A stretch of DNA of 64,000 bases from Glandiceps talaboti (GCF_964340395.1 NC_135552.1:7998494-8062493), one strand, 5' to 3'. Shown: positions 39,093 to 53,400, counted from the stretch's first letter. Made by a program: numbers and translations. Notes: a model not told the origin generated them from the letters alone.

Positions 39093-41461
39093 GGTGCACG
39101 TCCAACTCGGCCCATTTCCAACTCGGCCCACCAACTCGGCCCACCGTCTACCAACTCGGCCCACCAACTCGGCCCACCGTCTGCCAACTCGGCCCACCAA
39201 CTCGGCCCACTCTCTGCCAACTCGGCCCACTCTCTGCCAACTTGACTATAGATATTTTGTCCCCTATTCGTCAATTCGTAAATACTAAGTAGTCAAGATG
39301 TACAACTCGATGTGATTGTAACTTCAAAACCGAAACACTTTGAAATAAACGATTGCGTTTATTACTAACGTATCGCCCACTTCGACACGACATGCACTCT
39401 AAAATGGGTTGATCTTTTTTTTATTAATCGTTGGGAAGACGACTGTTGAAATTAAAGTATTTCGTGAAACTTGGCCTGTCCATGGAAGTACAAGGCGCTT
39501 TTACTTCCATGGTTTGTTGGAACTATTAAAAGTTAGCAACGATCGACACGCGTAGGCTGTTATAGCAGACCCCCGTATCGGGTAGCTACATGTTGAATGA
39601 GAAACGATCAAGCGTAGTGTGTCAGATTATTTTGGAATTATGTTGTTTCGGTTTGTTTGATGGAGACATTTCAATATGCTTTTATCTCGTAGAAAATAAA
39701 TAAAGGTTTATAACTATTCATATAACATTGGTGGTAAAGTTAATTTATTTTTTCTTTAAAGTGTCAAGTTGTTGAATAACTTTGACCATTTGCAAATGGT
39801 GTCAAAAGGCAGACGAACTGTCCGGTGTGCCGACTAATCTACGGATGATTGACAGGCTTCGGTCGAGTCATCTGTATGCATTAAAATAAACTGACACAAT
39901 TTCAATATAAAATTAACACCCCCCCCCCCCCCCCCCCCCCCCGCCATACTAAATGAACTTTGTTGTTCTCGTTTTTTTCAGACAATGAAATATTGATCTT
40001 TTCCCTTATGTATTGAACAATCTTGACAAATTGACGGCGGATCGAACCGGATCCGAATAAGAAATGCGGCAACCTATTAAAACGCCAATAACTTGTTCGT
40101 GGGAAGTCAATTTTAAACATAAAAAAAACTTTTAATACCATATGTATGATATTCGTCCACTTTCCGTTCTTTCTCTCGATAATAGTTTGTGAAAACTGAA
40201 AAGTCTGCCCATTTCAAATTTTTGATCATCACTTGAAAATACAGTACTAGTATATCGTTTTATGAAGGCGTTTGACAACTGGCACTTAACACCTACTCAA
40301 TTAGCGTCGCTCATCGTCCTCTCAATTACACAAATAAACAGGAAATGTAGACACCTCCCTGTACCACAGACAAGAAAATCCCGTGACTGAAAACACTACT
40401 ATTACATTTATTTCCGTTCCCAAATAACAATATAACAGTGTAGTTTTTTGGTTGAATATCAGTATTGTGATCAGTTACAAGATAATTCATCTCAGTATAT
40501 TAGATGAAAAGGTAGTACGGTGTAGTACATTTCGGAAGGTCAATGGTATCTTACAGTCAATTCATAAAAGATTTCATGACACACATGTACCACATCCTGT
40601 AAACAGCGCGACACGCCTATCCCCGGCAGAAAGGGGGCATGGAACTAGACTACCCCGGAACCACGCCTCCAAACCCGTAAGCAGTTGTGATCAGTCACAT
40701 ATCTCAGGAGCACCACCAGCGAAAAATCATGTAAATTTCGATCTCTCATAGTGATGTTCGGGTGAGCCCGTGTCGGGGCATGGATGTATTAGTAAGATAA
40801 TACATCCATGATTAGGGAGAGTTGAAAAAAGGGGCGAGTCAAATCGCGTTAATATCAGTGGTGTGAACGGTGCGTCAAACGGACACGTTGTTATATTGAA
40901 ATACATGTAGATAGGTAATGGTAGCCCGTCCTGCCGACGGTGAATGGGTCTACGTTACTGTACCCTCAACACCGAAGGGACGACAAACTGTATGCAAGCG
41001 CGACTAGGAAATGGCATGCATCGTGTATAGTGAACACAGAATTAATGTTTTCCTGTTTCATTTGATCGATATAAGTCCTGTGTTCCTCAACCCCTTCAGT
41101 AAATTCATGCGATCTACATTGTATATGTACTAGTATGTCAATCCATAGTGTCTTTACAAGTAGTAGTAGTATACCGATGTCGGTGCTTGGAGCAAAGGAT
41201 TTTTTCTCTGATTATATGAATATTACTAGTATTTGATATTATCACGTCATCGACTCAAGACCTTGGCTTTAAATGACACAAACATTTTCGTCATGACGTG
41301 CGTGGGCCGAGTTGGCATGTAAATGGGCCGAGTTGGCATGTGAATGGGCCGAGTTGGCATGTAAATGGGCCGAGTTGGCATGTGAATGGGCCGAGTTGGC
41401 AATAACGTGGGCCGAGTTGGCGATGGGACGAGTTGGCAATGGGCCGAGTTGGTCCTACCCC
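39093..41461. mobile_element. Putative non-autonomous DNA transposon with inverted motif arrays, 2.37 kb
   Basis: The left end (39103-39240) has eight copies of CCAACTCGGCCCA or its shorter form with spacers such as CCGTCTA. The right end (41307-41451) has eight copies of the reverse complement TGGGCCGAGTTGG (one with a base change) with CATGTAAA or CATGTGAA spacers. The outermost bases are GGTGCACGT on the left and, reversed, GGGGGTAGGA on the right. The 9-bp CAGGCTACT flanks both sides in the same orientation (39084-39092 and 41462-41470). A 9-bp duplication fits Mutator-like elements, 8 bp would fit hAT or P-like ones. The interior has no transposase frame; it carries a C run and a perfect 13-bp-armed hairpin at 40779-40810. 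Confidence 0.7.
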
Positions 41462-41699
41462 CAGGCTACTATTTCACTACATCAATCAACGTCGCTGTTC
41501 CACTTTAGGTATAATCACAAAATTTTAATTGGTCAACGTGACAATTGTTATGGCCTTAGATTGTCACCATTCTCTTTTTATGTTGTCTTTCTTGTCCTTA
41601 TGTTTTCCTCTTACACAGGTCACTGTCACACTGTGGTTCTCCAGATACAATGTAGTGGAGGAAATTCAACTGAACTGAATGGCCTCAGCCTGTATAGGT

Positions 41700-41885
41700 G
41701 GTCTGAGATCGTGTCAACAAACGTAGTCCTGCTTGCAGCCGTGTACGGGACGTGATACTGACTATGTCTACGTATACACTCTCCTTTCGTGGAGGGTCTA
41801 TGGTCTACGGGACGTGATACTTTGTCCTTCAACACTAGTCCTGCTTGCAGACGGTGTACAAGACACGGTACTGACTATGTACCAG
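41700..41885 (+). repeat. Short local duplication
   Basis: About 50 bp around 41717-41767 (AGTCCTGCTTGCAGCCGTGT…) recurs, diverged, at 41832-41881. Between them lies CGTGGAGGGTCTATGG, a short motif whose complement also appears at 44650 and 61375. Confidence 0.6.
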
Positions 41886-42045
41886 AAGGGAGGGGGAGCC
41901 ACTGTCAGAATCGAGTCCCAAATTCGTCTGCATTCACTCACCTTCTTTTAAATTTACCTTCATTGATTTTGGTCCAAAAGGTTACGTTCACCAGTAAACT
42001 TTCTCGCAATATAAATGAAATTCTTCAATCGCCGAAAATACTCAC

Positions 42046-42160
42046 ACTATAGTAAATGAAAACACGGAATACGAGTTGGTCTGTACTCATTTCAAAACAT
42101 CCGCCATACTCTCGTCCAACTTCCTCTGGTCCAATGCATCCTGGGAATTTGGCGCCAAAA
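42046..42160 (-). promoter_or_regulatory. Candidate MLH1 promoter and noncoding first exon
   Basis: A perfect palindromic E2F site, TTTGGCGCCAAA (42148-42159), lies next to CCAAT (42131-42135). Downstream on the minus strand is a consensus donor, GTGAGT (42040-42045), and the MLH1 start codon has a possible acceptor two bases upstream. I infer that MLH1 transcription may start here and splice over the transposon to 38627. The same site could instead, or also, serve the plus-strand gene starting at 44551. Confidence 0.35.
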
Positions 42161-42673
42161 ACCCACACTGAGGTGGGGTTTTAAACCAGGTCAGTCAGAC
42201 GCAAACAGTAATAATTTCATTCTGGTTTACATGGTGAAGAGGGTCAAGCTGAGATTTATTAACCGTAATGTACAAATATCAAATAAACCCAACCCACAAC
42301 AAAATAAATGTTCCGACTATTGTACATATTTGTCCCATACTTTGAACCAGGAACTGACCTGGCAAGTACAGTGACTGAAGGTCAGATGAGGTCATTATCG
42401 ATCGAGGGTCAGGACTCAAATCTGGGGACGACGGTAGTGTTTCACTCACCTCTCTCAGTGTTTTGATATCTCTATCATGAGATGACTCGTGTACATTTCA
42501 GGTACTAGGTGAGTGTATGATATATATTTCCCATCCGCATTCGTTAAGTTAATACAGTGCTGAGTCAGCTAGTGTGCATTTTTGCTGAGTGGTCGTTTCT
42601 CGTTTCTTTCTGTCTCCATGATTGCTTGCACCGTTATTCTTTCATCGTGATTTAAACTTATATGACATAGTAC

Positions 42674-42675
<2 letters not shown>

Positions 42676-42740
<65 letters not shown>
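42676..42740. repeat. (GT)n microsatellite
   Basis: About 32 pure GT units in the intergenic region. Confidence 0.96.
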
Positions 42741-42743
<3 letters not shown>

Positions 42744-43190
42744 TTACATAAGCATAAGCACCGAGAAAATAATTTCATTTTTTTTATTATTATTTTACAA
42801 AAATAAACATTTTTGTATATCGCATATATGATAACATTTTTGCATAAAATATTTTTGACAGATACACATAGAACATATTATGAATGGAATGCAAACAGAA
42901 TACACTTTCACAACCTTGATTTTATTTATGTTTGACTGACGAGTTTTGCTATCTTCAAATTTCATTCACTATTTTCCGGACTATTTTCATTTGAAATTCT
43001 GCATTTTTGTGATTCCCCCTGTTTTTTGTATGTGATTTGTTGATTATCACTAACTACCTGCAAATGACTCACCTGCAGACTGATGAGTAATGAAGTCATA
43101 CATTACAGTAATGCATGGTTCAATGCAGATCTGCCTGTGTCCCACTTTGAGCCAGTCAGTCCAGTCCCAGATAGTAATGCACTTGAAAAT

Positions 43191-43366
<176 letters not shown>

Positions 43367-43423
43367 CTCGGTGAGTATCAATCTGCTATAAGACAGTGCT
43401 CTATACCGCAGTGGCAGAGCGTA

Positions 43424-43730
<307 letters not shown>

Positions 43731-43835
43731 TCAACATATACACTATGTCTATACTAGGGCAAACAGTGCTCAATACATATACATGTAGAGCGGTATAACT
43801 ATTAAAAATAGCACAGTATCAAGTAAGATACACAG

Positions 43836-44086
<251 letters not shown>

Positions 44087-44550
44087 AACTAAGGGGAAAA
44101 GGGTCATTGATTGAATGGTAGGTTTGATGATAGGAGAAGCCAATATTACCTTAAAAGCAAATCATTCAGGTGGGGTTGGATGTCTTTGGATTATGGCTAA
44201 TTAATCTGAGATAGGTGTTACCGGTATGTTTGTAAAATAAATAAACCATGGACACACAAGTGACATTCATCCAGGGGTGACTTTAAAATTCACATGAGTT
44301 AAGTTATTTTACAGAGTCAATGGGCAAACATATATTCTTAAGTAATCAATATTTCAATACATCATACAATACTGGTTTTTAACTTTTATTTTTCTTTAGC
44401 ATGATATATCTTGTGATTAGCTTTCATGATTTTAAAAGTATATTTTAAAGTCCAATAACCATAATTCCCCCTATAGGTGTGATGATGTGGTTGATTTATT
44501 TCCATCAACAAATGTGATTAAGATTCAAGTGAGAGAGTGAGTGACTTAGA

Positions 44551-46547
44551 ATGACTGCTGTTGTAGCAATGGACTGTCTACATTTCTACAGTAGTCTTAT
44601 CATGTATTGTCTTTCACTTATCCAAGGTATGTATTTGTCAAATCTATGCATAGACCCTCCACCGAGGGTCTATGATCTATGACAGCAAAACATTAATCCT
44701 TGAACAATTAACTCTGGTCTCAGACATAACCTTACAGTAGTCACATCAATGAGAATTCGGTATTTATTTTAGATTCTTATTTGATAAAACAGCTTCACTA
44801 TGCAAAAACTGCAAAACATTAAACAATGTGTAAAATGTTTGTTATTGTACGTACAATAACAAACTTTTTACACTTTTTGCACCTTTTGCAATGTATTGAG
44901 TTATGAACTTGGTATATGTTATTTTACATTATTTTTTGAAGTAGAACAACACAGTAAATATGTTTTATCTATTATAAGTATCAAATTCTTATCCATGTGG
45001 CCACTCTAACATTACCAGCAACTTTTCTCTATAGTGTCTCGATTTTAGTTGTACTTGACTGTTTATACCTAAGTCTTTAGTTAGTAACTATTTGAGTATT
45101 AAAGTAATCTATACTGTCAGTCATTCAAAAGTCATTTTAGGTGAAAAATGACCCCAGTGTGAGTTGTTACAGTACAATATCATGAACCTCGTATTGTTGT
45201 TTTTCTCATATGTGTCTTTGTTTTCTTTTTATTCATTGCTACTGTATAGTTTTCCTTCTTCCATGCACATGTAGCTAGAATGACATTCTTTAAATTTTAA
45301 GTGCAGGTCAAAATTCACATTACAATGTACAGGTACATTGAACAATAGGTGGGTGGGTGTGGGGGTGCAGTGTTTTTGTTAAGGGCAGTAAGCAAGTAAA
45401 AACTACTGGGGTTCTCCAGTCATTTTACAAGGTTCCCAAACAAAATTATGGTAGATTGTATGGGAAACCATGCAACTGTTATCCCTTTCCCCTATGTCTA
45501 TTACCGGGGTTCCCCAACCTAGCAAAAAAACTTACTGGGGTGGATGGTGGTAACATCCACCTAAGTTCCCCCGTCATCCCCATAAAAATGATGACACAAT
45601 TTATGGCAAATAATATGCCACGTCCCCTTTCTCTTATCTGAGTTTTAAAAACACTATTACAATATATGTTGCACATATATGGTGTGTATTTGTACAGATT
45701 TCTTGTCTCTCCAGGTGTGTGGAGTCAAAATTGTCCAAGTGAGTATCCTTTCCCTGTTTGTCCCAGACCAGGTCTAGATGATCACGATGCCACACAGTGC
45801 TGCCATCATCCTAATGAAGGGTATGCATGTTGTATACCACCACATCCTAATCAGTAAGTGTCACCACTGGGGCTATTACATTAGGTTCGATCCATCCGTC
45901 CATCCATGCATCCGTCCGGCTGTCCTTGCACTCTGATTTCTTTGACAAACATCTGGGTATTTCAACCAGACTTTGGACAAAGGTAACATTCTATCTGGGA
46001 CATATGCACATCACTTAATTTCATGACCTTGACCTTTATGGCAAGATGACAGCCATATTCGTGACACCATTCAGGTGTCTAACTGATCAATGTTAAGCTT
46101 TCTAACAAGACATTAACATTTGACCTTGAACAACATTTTCAAGGTCAAATATCCCAAGTTTGTCTTACCATAACTTGAGGTGTTCAAATTTTAGTGAATG
46201 ACCACAATGACCAATCTTCGAATCTTACAATTTTCCATTTAGGAGAACAAAGACTCAATAGAATTTGATGTGTGTTTTGATACTTTTATTACTAATAATT
46301 CTTATCATAAATTGTAAATGTGATCAGTGAAAAGATGCTTTGTAACAATTTATGACATTAAAAATTGAATCCAGTCTCAGAACTACAAGGTTGACTTTGA
46401 AGACTTCCCACATGTTGGATGTTGTTTATGTTATTAAAGGTATATATTACATGGAATGAAGATTCTTTCAGTATTTCAGTCAATGAAATACACAATGAAT
46501 AGATAGATGGATGGATAAATAGATGGATAGATAGATATGTAGAGAGG

Positions 46548-46619
<72 letters not shown>

Positions 46620-47018
46620 TAGATAGAGAGATAGAGGGAGAGAGAGATAGAGAGAAATAGGTAGGTAGATAGATAGAAACAGATAGATAGATAGATAGAT
46701 AGATAGCTAGATAGATAGATAGATAGATATAGATAGATAGATATATAGATAGATAGATATATAGATAGATAGATCAGTCAATTTCTATTGAGATGAGTGT
46801 ATTACTTGTTTGTTCCTTATGGTAGATTATTTGTTTGTTCCTTCCATAGGGTTGGACAGATATTACTGTATGTATGGTGTGCTGTCATGGTGGTTGCATT
46901 GACTTTGATGTCTGTCTACTGTATATGTTATTGTTTTCATAAACTCTATGATCTATGTACAGATCATGAACACCAAGATGAGAGGTTGCCACTAGTTGAC
47001 TCTGGTATTTATGTATAA
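44551..47018 (+). CDS. Small cysteine-rich single-pass membrane protein, unrecognised family
   Basis: Three coding exons, 44551-44626, 45715-45853 and 46850-47018, total 384 nt and 127 residues; frame is kept at both GT-AG junctions. Residues 1 to about 28 form a signal peptide (…SLIMYCLSLIQG). The short ectodomain (about 29-75) has cysteines at 32, 41, 54, 55, 64 and 65, spaced C-x8-C-x12-CC-x8-CC, and many prolines. A hydrophobic segment at 76-98 is followed by a Cys-rich juxtamembrane stretch and a 25-residue cytoplasmic tail with DERLPL, which could be a weak acidic sorting signal, and a terminal Tyr. The architecture recalls the small Shisa-like and WBP1/VOPP1-like proteins, but there is no PPxY motif and I see no real homology. 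The start was chosen because it opens the only signal-peptide exon whose phase fits exon 2. A noncoding first exon may lie upstream. Confidence 0.75.
44836..45010 (+). repeat. Dispersed palindrome-headed repeat, copy 1
   Basis: It begins with the perfect palindrome TTGTTATTGTACGTACAATA plus CAA and continues through AACTTGGTATA and ATCCATGTGGCCACT. Relatives are at 55715-55890 and, more diverged, at 63225-63350. It lies in the first intron of the membrane-protein gene. Confidence 0.65.
46497..46775. repeat. (GATA)n array in the membrane-protein gene intron
   Basis: A 280-bp imperfect GATA array with GATG, GAGA and GGTA interruptions, ending about 75 bases before the last exon. Interruptions point to an old array. 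Confidence 0.95.
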
Positions 47019-49194
47019 CATTTCCAATATGTTTACTGGAATTTTTACAATTTGAAATGGGTGTCAATTTACTACATTAGTAACATATACACTTATTTAT
47101 GAATATTTACAAACAACAATATTTATATATTTGTTGTGTTTTATACATATAAACAGATATGGTCATGTTAAATATTGTAATTTTAAACCATTTTTAATTT
47201 GTTGGATATCTTTCACCCATTCTTTTAAATTCAGAAAGATGATGTTTACTGATTTGCTGCTCAGGTTTTAACTTAACATGCAAATACAAAACGCACAAAA
47301 TTACAATGTTAATTTTGCATGACAGGTTTGCATCTCAATGTCATATATGTTTATCAGTTATTCCCATGGCATTTAATTTGCTAGTTGCTAGTTTGGTGTT
47401 GTAGTCATGATGATGGTGTGATGGGGAGACATTGACAACAGTGCTGGTAGTGACAACTGCAATAGAGATATGATTTGTACTTTCTATAAAAAAATATTGA
47501 TCTGATCGCATTGTCTTTGCACTGATCACAGAAACAAGTTTTTAAGTTTTTTTTGAGTTTGAACTACCACAAACATGTAAAACATCCAAGCTATATTCTA
47601 AGTATAAGGATATTATCACTGATCACTCCAGTATTTATGATTTATGTAACAAACACTGTGAGATTAGACAATCGGAAAGCTTGTGGGAGGGGGGGGGGGG
47701 GGGGTAGAGTGAGTGAGTGAGTTAGTGATTCCAATGTTTCATCTGATAATTTCATTTATAGAGATATCATTCTTTGTTGAGTTTAGTTAATTCAGAATGT
47801 AAAAATGTTGGTAACTAATATGAAAATGACACGGATAAAATTATGCACAATGTCTAAGTTTGAAGAGAATACTGAGTTTAGACAAAATCAATATCCTATG
47901 AACGGCAACCACTGTGTTTAAGAATAGACCTTGGAGAGAGATGTCTATGATTTAAGGTAGTGACACATTTGATGGTGGTCTAGTACTTCAATAGATACAT
48001 GAAACTTACATACACAAAGCTTCCATATTTTCTAATATAATACTAACTTTGCTTCTAGAAATTTTTATCTTTTGTAATTTAATTACAAGCAAGTCAGTCA
48101 TGATGCAGAAAGGTTCTTAAAATATGTATTTTGTTCGTTTTGGCAACTGGCATAGAAATGAGGATCATTGAAAGAGAAGGCATTATAGTACTGTTAAGAC
48201 CAGCTGTGACAATTGTAATCACGTTTACATGTTGAAATGAATCTTGCAAAGTATACATGCAATGTATGTACTATAAAACAAAGTGGCCACCAATATTTCC
48301 TATCAATTCACAATACAACGGACAATTGAGATGTAATTAACATAAATCTGTTAATTTGACCACAAATGAATCATAATTATCAAAAATCTGGTCAAAATAC
48401 ATGGATTATTATAGCATTGTACTGAAATAAAATGATGTTTTGATAATTTTCATAATTCTTGTATTTTGTGTGTTATTTGATTACACTATGTATTCCTATT
48501 CAATCAAACCACCAGATAGGATGGTCTTCCCTGTTTGATGTAGAGACAGACATATACATATACTGTAAACCTAGATATTTTTGCCACAAGAAAATTCTGC
48601 ACTTGTAGTGATAGTCTTCATCTGGTTCTCAAAGTCCAACTTTTACTAATTACCCAACTGTTGCATTGTGTCATGTACAAGAAAACATTTTAGTCACAAC
48701 TTATTTTTTGTGTTTCTAACCCGTTTTTTTGTTTTCCAGTGAATTAAAGAAAAATATTTAGCAAAAAATTTCCAGGTTTACAGTATTCATGTTACAATGT
48801 TGGAAAAGAATCCCTTGGCTTGCTCCCAGTGTTGTGTACTCCTGGTATACAACTAGCAGCTTAAAAAAAATTACTTGTATGTTCTCAGTATGGACATACT
48901 TTCATAATCATAGTCATGAAAGAGTAGTAAGAAATACTGCAAGCACCAGTGCAAGTACCTTGTCAACCCATACTGACACTCAGACATCATTGTGTTGTCT
49001 TTCGCATTCTCGCAAACCAGAGCTATTATTTCTTCCGCTACACTTAAATAAAACAAGTGTGACTCCTTAAGAACGGTGCTGTAAAACAGGCAGTGGTTAG
49101 TGACGATGGTTTTTTTGTAAGTTATACAACTGTGTGTTGAAGTGATTTAGTGCACTAAGAAAGAACAAACAGCATTATCAACAATATAAAATGC
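47019..49194 (+). other. 3' UTR of the membrane-protein gene and intergenic DNA
   Basis: A plus-strand AATAAA occurs at 48426-48431 and is a reasonable end for a ~1.4-kb 3' UTR. Beyond that there is a run of G at 47691-47704 and nothing else I recognise. Confidence 0.4.
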
Positions 49195-49200
49195 TTTATT
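49195..49200 (-). promoter_or_regulatory. Candidate CDCA7 poly(A) signal
   Basis: AATAAA on the minus strand, about 1.29 kb beyond the CDCA7 stop. It would give a long 3' UTR (about 49180-50488) with no other feature seen inside. Confidence 0.45.
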
Positions 49201-50488
49201 CTGAAATCTTAATAAAAATCTAGAAAGTTAATTAACTACAAAATACAATAAAATGGCAATATAAATTGTTAAAGAGTTGGTTGTGCTATCAACATTCACC
49301 ATTTATCAACATTAAAATTATGAACATTAATATTATTTTTTTGTTAAAAGACATGCTATCATCTACAAAATGTGCTCTCTGAATTCTTGTCATAAAATGT
49401 TTTTTTTTAATACAACACACAAAATGAGCAGCCTAGGTTCTTGAAATCCTCTTGTAAAATTCTTTCACCAAACCAACTTTTATTGTTTTTGAGATGCAGA
49501 GCATACTGTGAAGTAGTTACTGATCATACCGTGCTCAATTCTGACACATGCCCAAGTTAGAGCCCGGTGCCCAAATTAGAGGCCAATGTTCAAGTTAGAG
49601 CCCGACGAGCACTTATAAGGAGAACTATGGATACCTGTACTTACAAATGGTAAGCAATACTAAAGCTTAATTTACTTAGCATTCTGAAATGGTGAATAGA
49701 TTCACTGATCATCAAACAAAGGTAAATATCACTTAGGATCTTCTATAGAGTTGAGATGAGCTGTCTTTACTTAACCTCAGTTTGTATACATGGACTGCCA
49801 CATAGTATTACTATTATCAGAGGTCAATTGAACATCTCCCATATGGGGCAACTGTCTTCTGACTCTTGTACCTGCACTAACAGGAAATTGCCAATAGATT
49901 GAATGCATACAGCTCCCTCTCTTGACAGACCTAAGAACTTTTCTCACAGTGAATAGAGCCATGTCAAACGCACACGTAACTTATTAATATCCCATCCAAG
50001 CCACCCCTTTCAAGTGTACTTATAAATGAGAGTGTGACAACATAACAGAATTAGTGTTTATGTATCTCTATACATTGCAACAAGACAATGAAGTTGCCTG
50101 CAATTCTTCCTAGGCTAGCACCCTCTTCAGTTTTATGTCCTATGATATTCCTAATACTGCTCTCTCCCTGGATTACAACATAAAATGGACACAGTTTTAA
50201 GTGTATTACCATGACCATGGTACCCAATAACCACTACTGAGTACTAAATACTGTCTAAATGCTACAAATTAACAACTGAACGGGTGAACAATTCAGTAAC
50301 AGTGATAACTAATATTACAACTCTAAAACTGGCAGTGAGTTTTACAGAAATGCTTCGAGTTAAAGGTCTCACTTCAGGATAACGTTTTAACAGGAATCTT
50401 CTGAATAGTGAGTGGCGTAGAATTTTGTGTTTTTTCTTGAAAACCACTTCAGCTGCTGATACACAGACTTTGAACTCTTTATAAGTCT

Positions 50489-53400
50489 TCAAGCCTTAAA
50501 GCTGAAAAAAGGGACAGAAATTTAAAGACATAATTAAAGAAAATGCAAAAGTATGTGATCTACTGTTATCAAACTAATATAAAGACACCGAGCAAAATCA
50601 ACTGTTCCAGAGCTGTCTCTGGAATTGCTACATATATTGTATCATACTATGTAATATAATTCTGATATCGCATTTTCTTGTACAAATATATAACCACGAT
50701 GACACATTAAATTTTGAGTCCACATCAAAAAATCAACACCCCAATGGACAAAGATTTCAACTTTCTGTTCTACTTCTTAGAGATAAAATAGGCCTCTAAT
50801 TGATATGTACTAATTATTGACATTTACACAATTTTCAGTGAATATGTTGTTGGTTGTCCGACTGAAAAAAATAATAACCTAGCCTCATGCAGTTTTAATG
50901 TCAAAATGCGGAAAAATTAGTTTTAGCATGTTTCTGTAAAAGTGATCCGTCATAACTATAAACATCACCAGATACATGGCATATGTATTAGCAGTACATT
51001 GTACATCCTGCATGAGGTACTGAGAGATAACCAAACTCACCTGTCTAGATAAGTCTTGACATTATCATAACCACTCTGTCTGGCTAGATGAATAAGAATT
51101 CCAGTCGCATGACGTCCGGCCTTCTTACGACAGAAACTGCAATTACACACTCCACGACACGGAGGACATACCCAGTTCTGTGGAGACAAGAGTAACAAAC
51201 TTTGCTTGGATTTCATTTAAGCAGGGATGAAGTTAAGGCCGGTAACCAGAAAAGAAAAATGACTGAGTACTCCATCATTTCTTGCCAGCCACTTTTCCAG
51301 AAATTTGTGTTTTAACATTCAACTACTACATATCCATTGTAGGGCAGATTCACAAATCTCCCTTGTAGATCACATCGATGGGTCATATTCAAATTATTAC
51401 AGGTCACACTGCACTAAGAGATTTAGACAACATTTACAACCCAGCACTGTGAGTAAATGTCTGGTTCTACAATTTCAAGGCAGCGATAACTGTACATTTG
51501 CTAACAGAAAGCCCCATTTGCCCTCTGTTTATGACGCTTCCCTAGTGATGCATACATCCAAAAAATCGTGTCCCAAGTGTCAAATAAGGCATCAAATACA
51601 CACAGATAACACGGTAACGCAACCTCTGATATTCCTGCCTACTTTTTCAATGTTACCTGCTATATCTAAAATTTGCTTCATTCCTGTTTAAAATATACAT
51701 ACCAGTTAACTTAACTGATTACATTTAAGTACCTGAAATAATGTATCAGACAGAACACACCTTGGCATTCTATTAATTACAACAATATTTTAATATGTAC
51801 TCACTGGATCTTTGAGTGCTTCCTTTGCATCCTCTCCATAGCGGTTACGAAGACACGGACCACAGAACTGACCACGTATACCAATGCAATATCCTGAACG
51901 ACACATTGTCTTCATATCGTCGGTTTTCTGGCGACACTGGTGACAACTTGAACCCTAAACGTTAGAATCATATGAATTTCAGTTCAAAGTTTACAAAACC
52001 CTACAAATGTATGTAATTAGACAATCAGGTGAATGCAGGTTTGTGATGTAAATCATATCAACACAAGAGATTCAGAATTCTCATGTCAGTCAGAAATATG
52101 AAACCAAACAATGGTAATGGCCACATTTCATTGACAAACACTAAGTTTATATCTGTCTCAATATTCTCCATATTTGTAGTCCTAAACAATCTTTAATTAA
52201 ACCCATTACTTCTGGAGACTTGAAGCTACACTTCATGGAAAATGACAAAATGTAGCATCACCTATATGCTACATCAACTCTTTGGAGTCGGTTGCCACTT
52301 GCTTTCTGGCACTGCATCTTATATGAGAATGCTTAATGACTGTTTTCATGAGCAATAGTCATTATTACAAGAAATTAGCACTCTCTAATATCACATGACA
52401 CACATTATATCATATATCGTACCAATCATGTCACAGTATTAAACATACTAATGGCAGTGTCTGTCAGACTGGTTGAGAGAGATACTTACCGATATACTAT
52501 CATATGATTTATCCTTCACACTGTTAGCTACTAAGTCCAGATCTTCTTCAGTAATCTCCTCAGCTGACTTCACTTCTACCACTTTCTGCATTCTTCTCCT
52601 TGGATGCTGTCAGAGAAAGATATGTATGTGTTAAAGAATTCAGTGTGAAAACAGTTTGACAATGTATGATTTCATTTTCAAACTAACGTAAGGGACAATT
52701 GCACAGTGTCACACAAGCTCCATAAACGAACTTTGGGGTGTCTGGCATTAATGCGATTGCTGAACTACATTTTTGCACTTCTAACCAAACATTCACACTT
52801 CAATTATAACAGGTTCTGTATTTACTACTGAGATGTTGATCAGTTGATTAAAATTTACTTCTAATATGACATACAGTGCCAGGTTTCAATGCATTTACCG
52901 TCATGTTTTTTCCATTCTATTTCCACTGGTGCGACCGCTACAATTTTCATCATGGTTTACATCATATATAAACGTGCTGATGTTGCACTTGTGCATGTTC
53001 ACTTTGGGGATAGGGTTTGTCCTAAACGAATGAAGCCCATTTATTAAACTTGTGTGACACTGTGCAATCGTCCCTAATCTTACACAACATCTTGTGCTTG
53101 AAGAATGAATGTTAGATCTGTGTTGCATCTAGTCAACTTTTTCTTCATAACCTATTGATAATGTGCAGTTACATTTTGGTGTTGAACAAAATAAGACTTA
53201 GGCTATTCTCTAAGTATATCTTATGTTTGAGAAAAAATTATGGTTATATACATGTACTGTGATACAATCACTCTGAGAGAGAGATGCAAACATATTTCAA
53301 GACACTTCTAGAAATCTGTTAACTTGCTTAAGTCACCTAGGAAAGCATTCTTGATAATATTCACAGATATGACCAATTACATTCATTATTACATAAGTAC

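Noticed and set aside
40452-40751. 99-codon frame as transposase of the 39.1-41.5 kb element
   Set aside because: Too short, no catalytic acidic triad or zinc-finger motif, no resemblance I can name.
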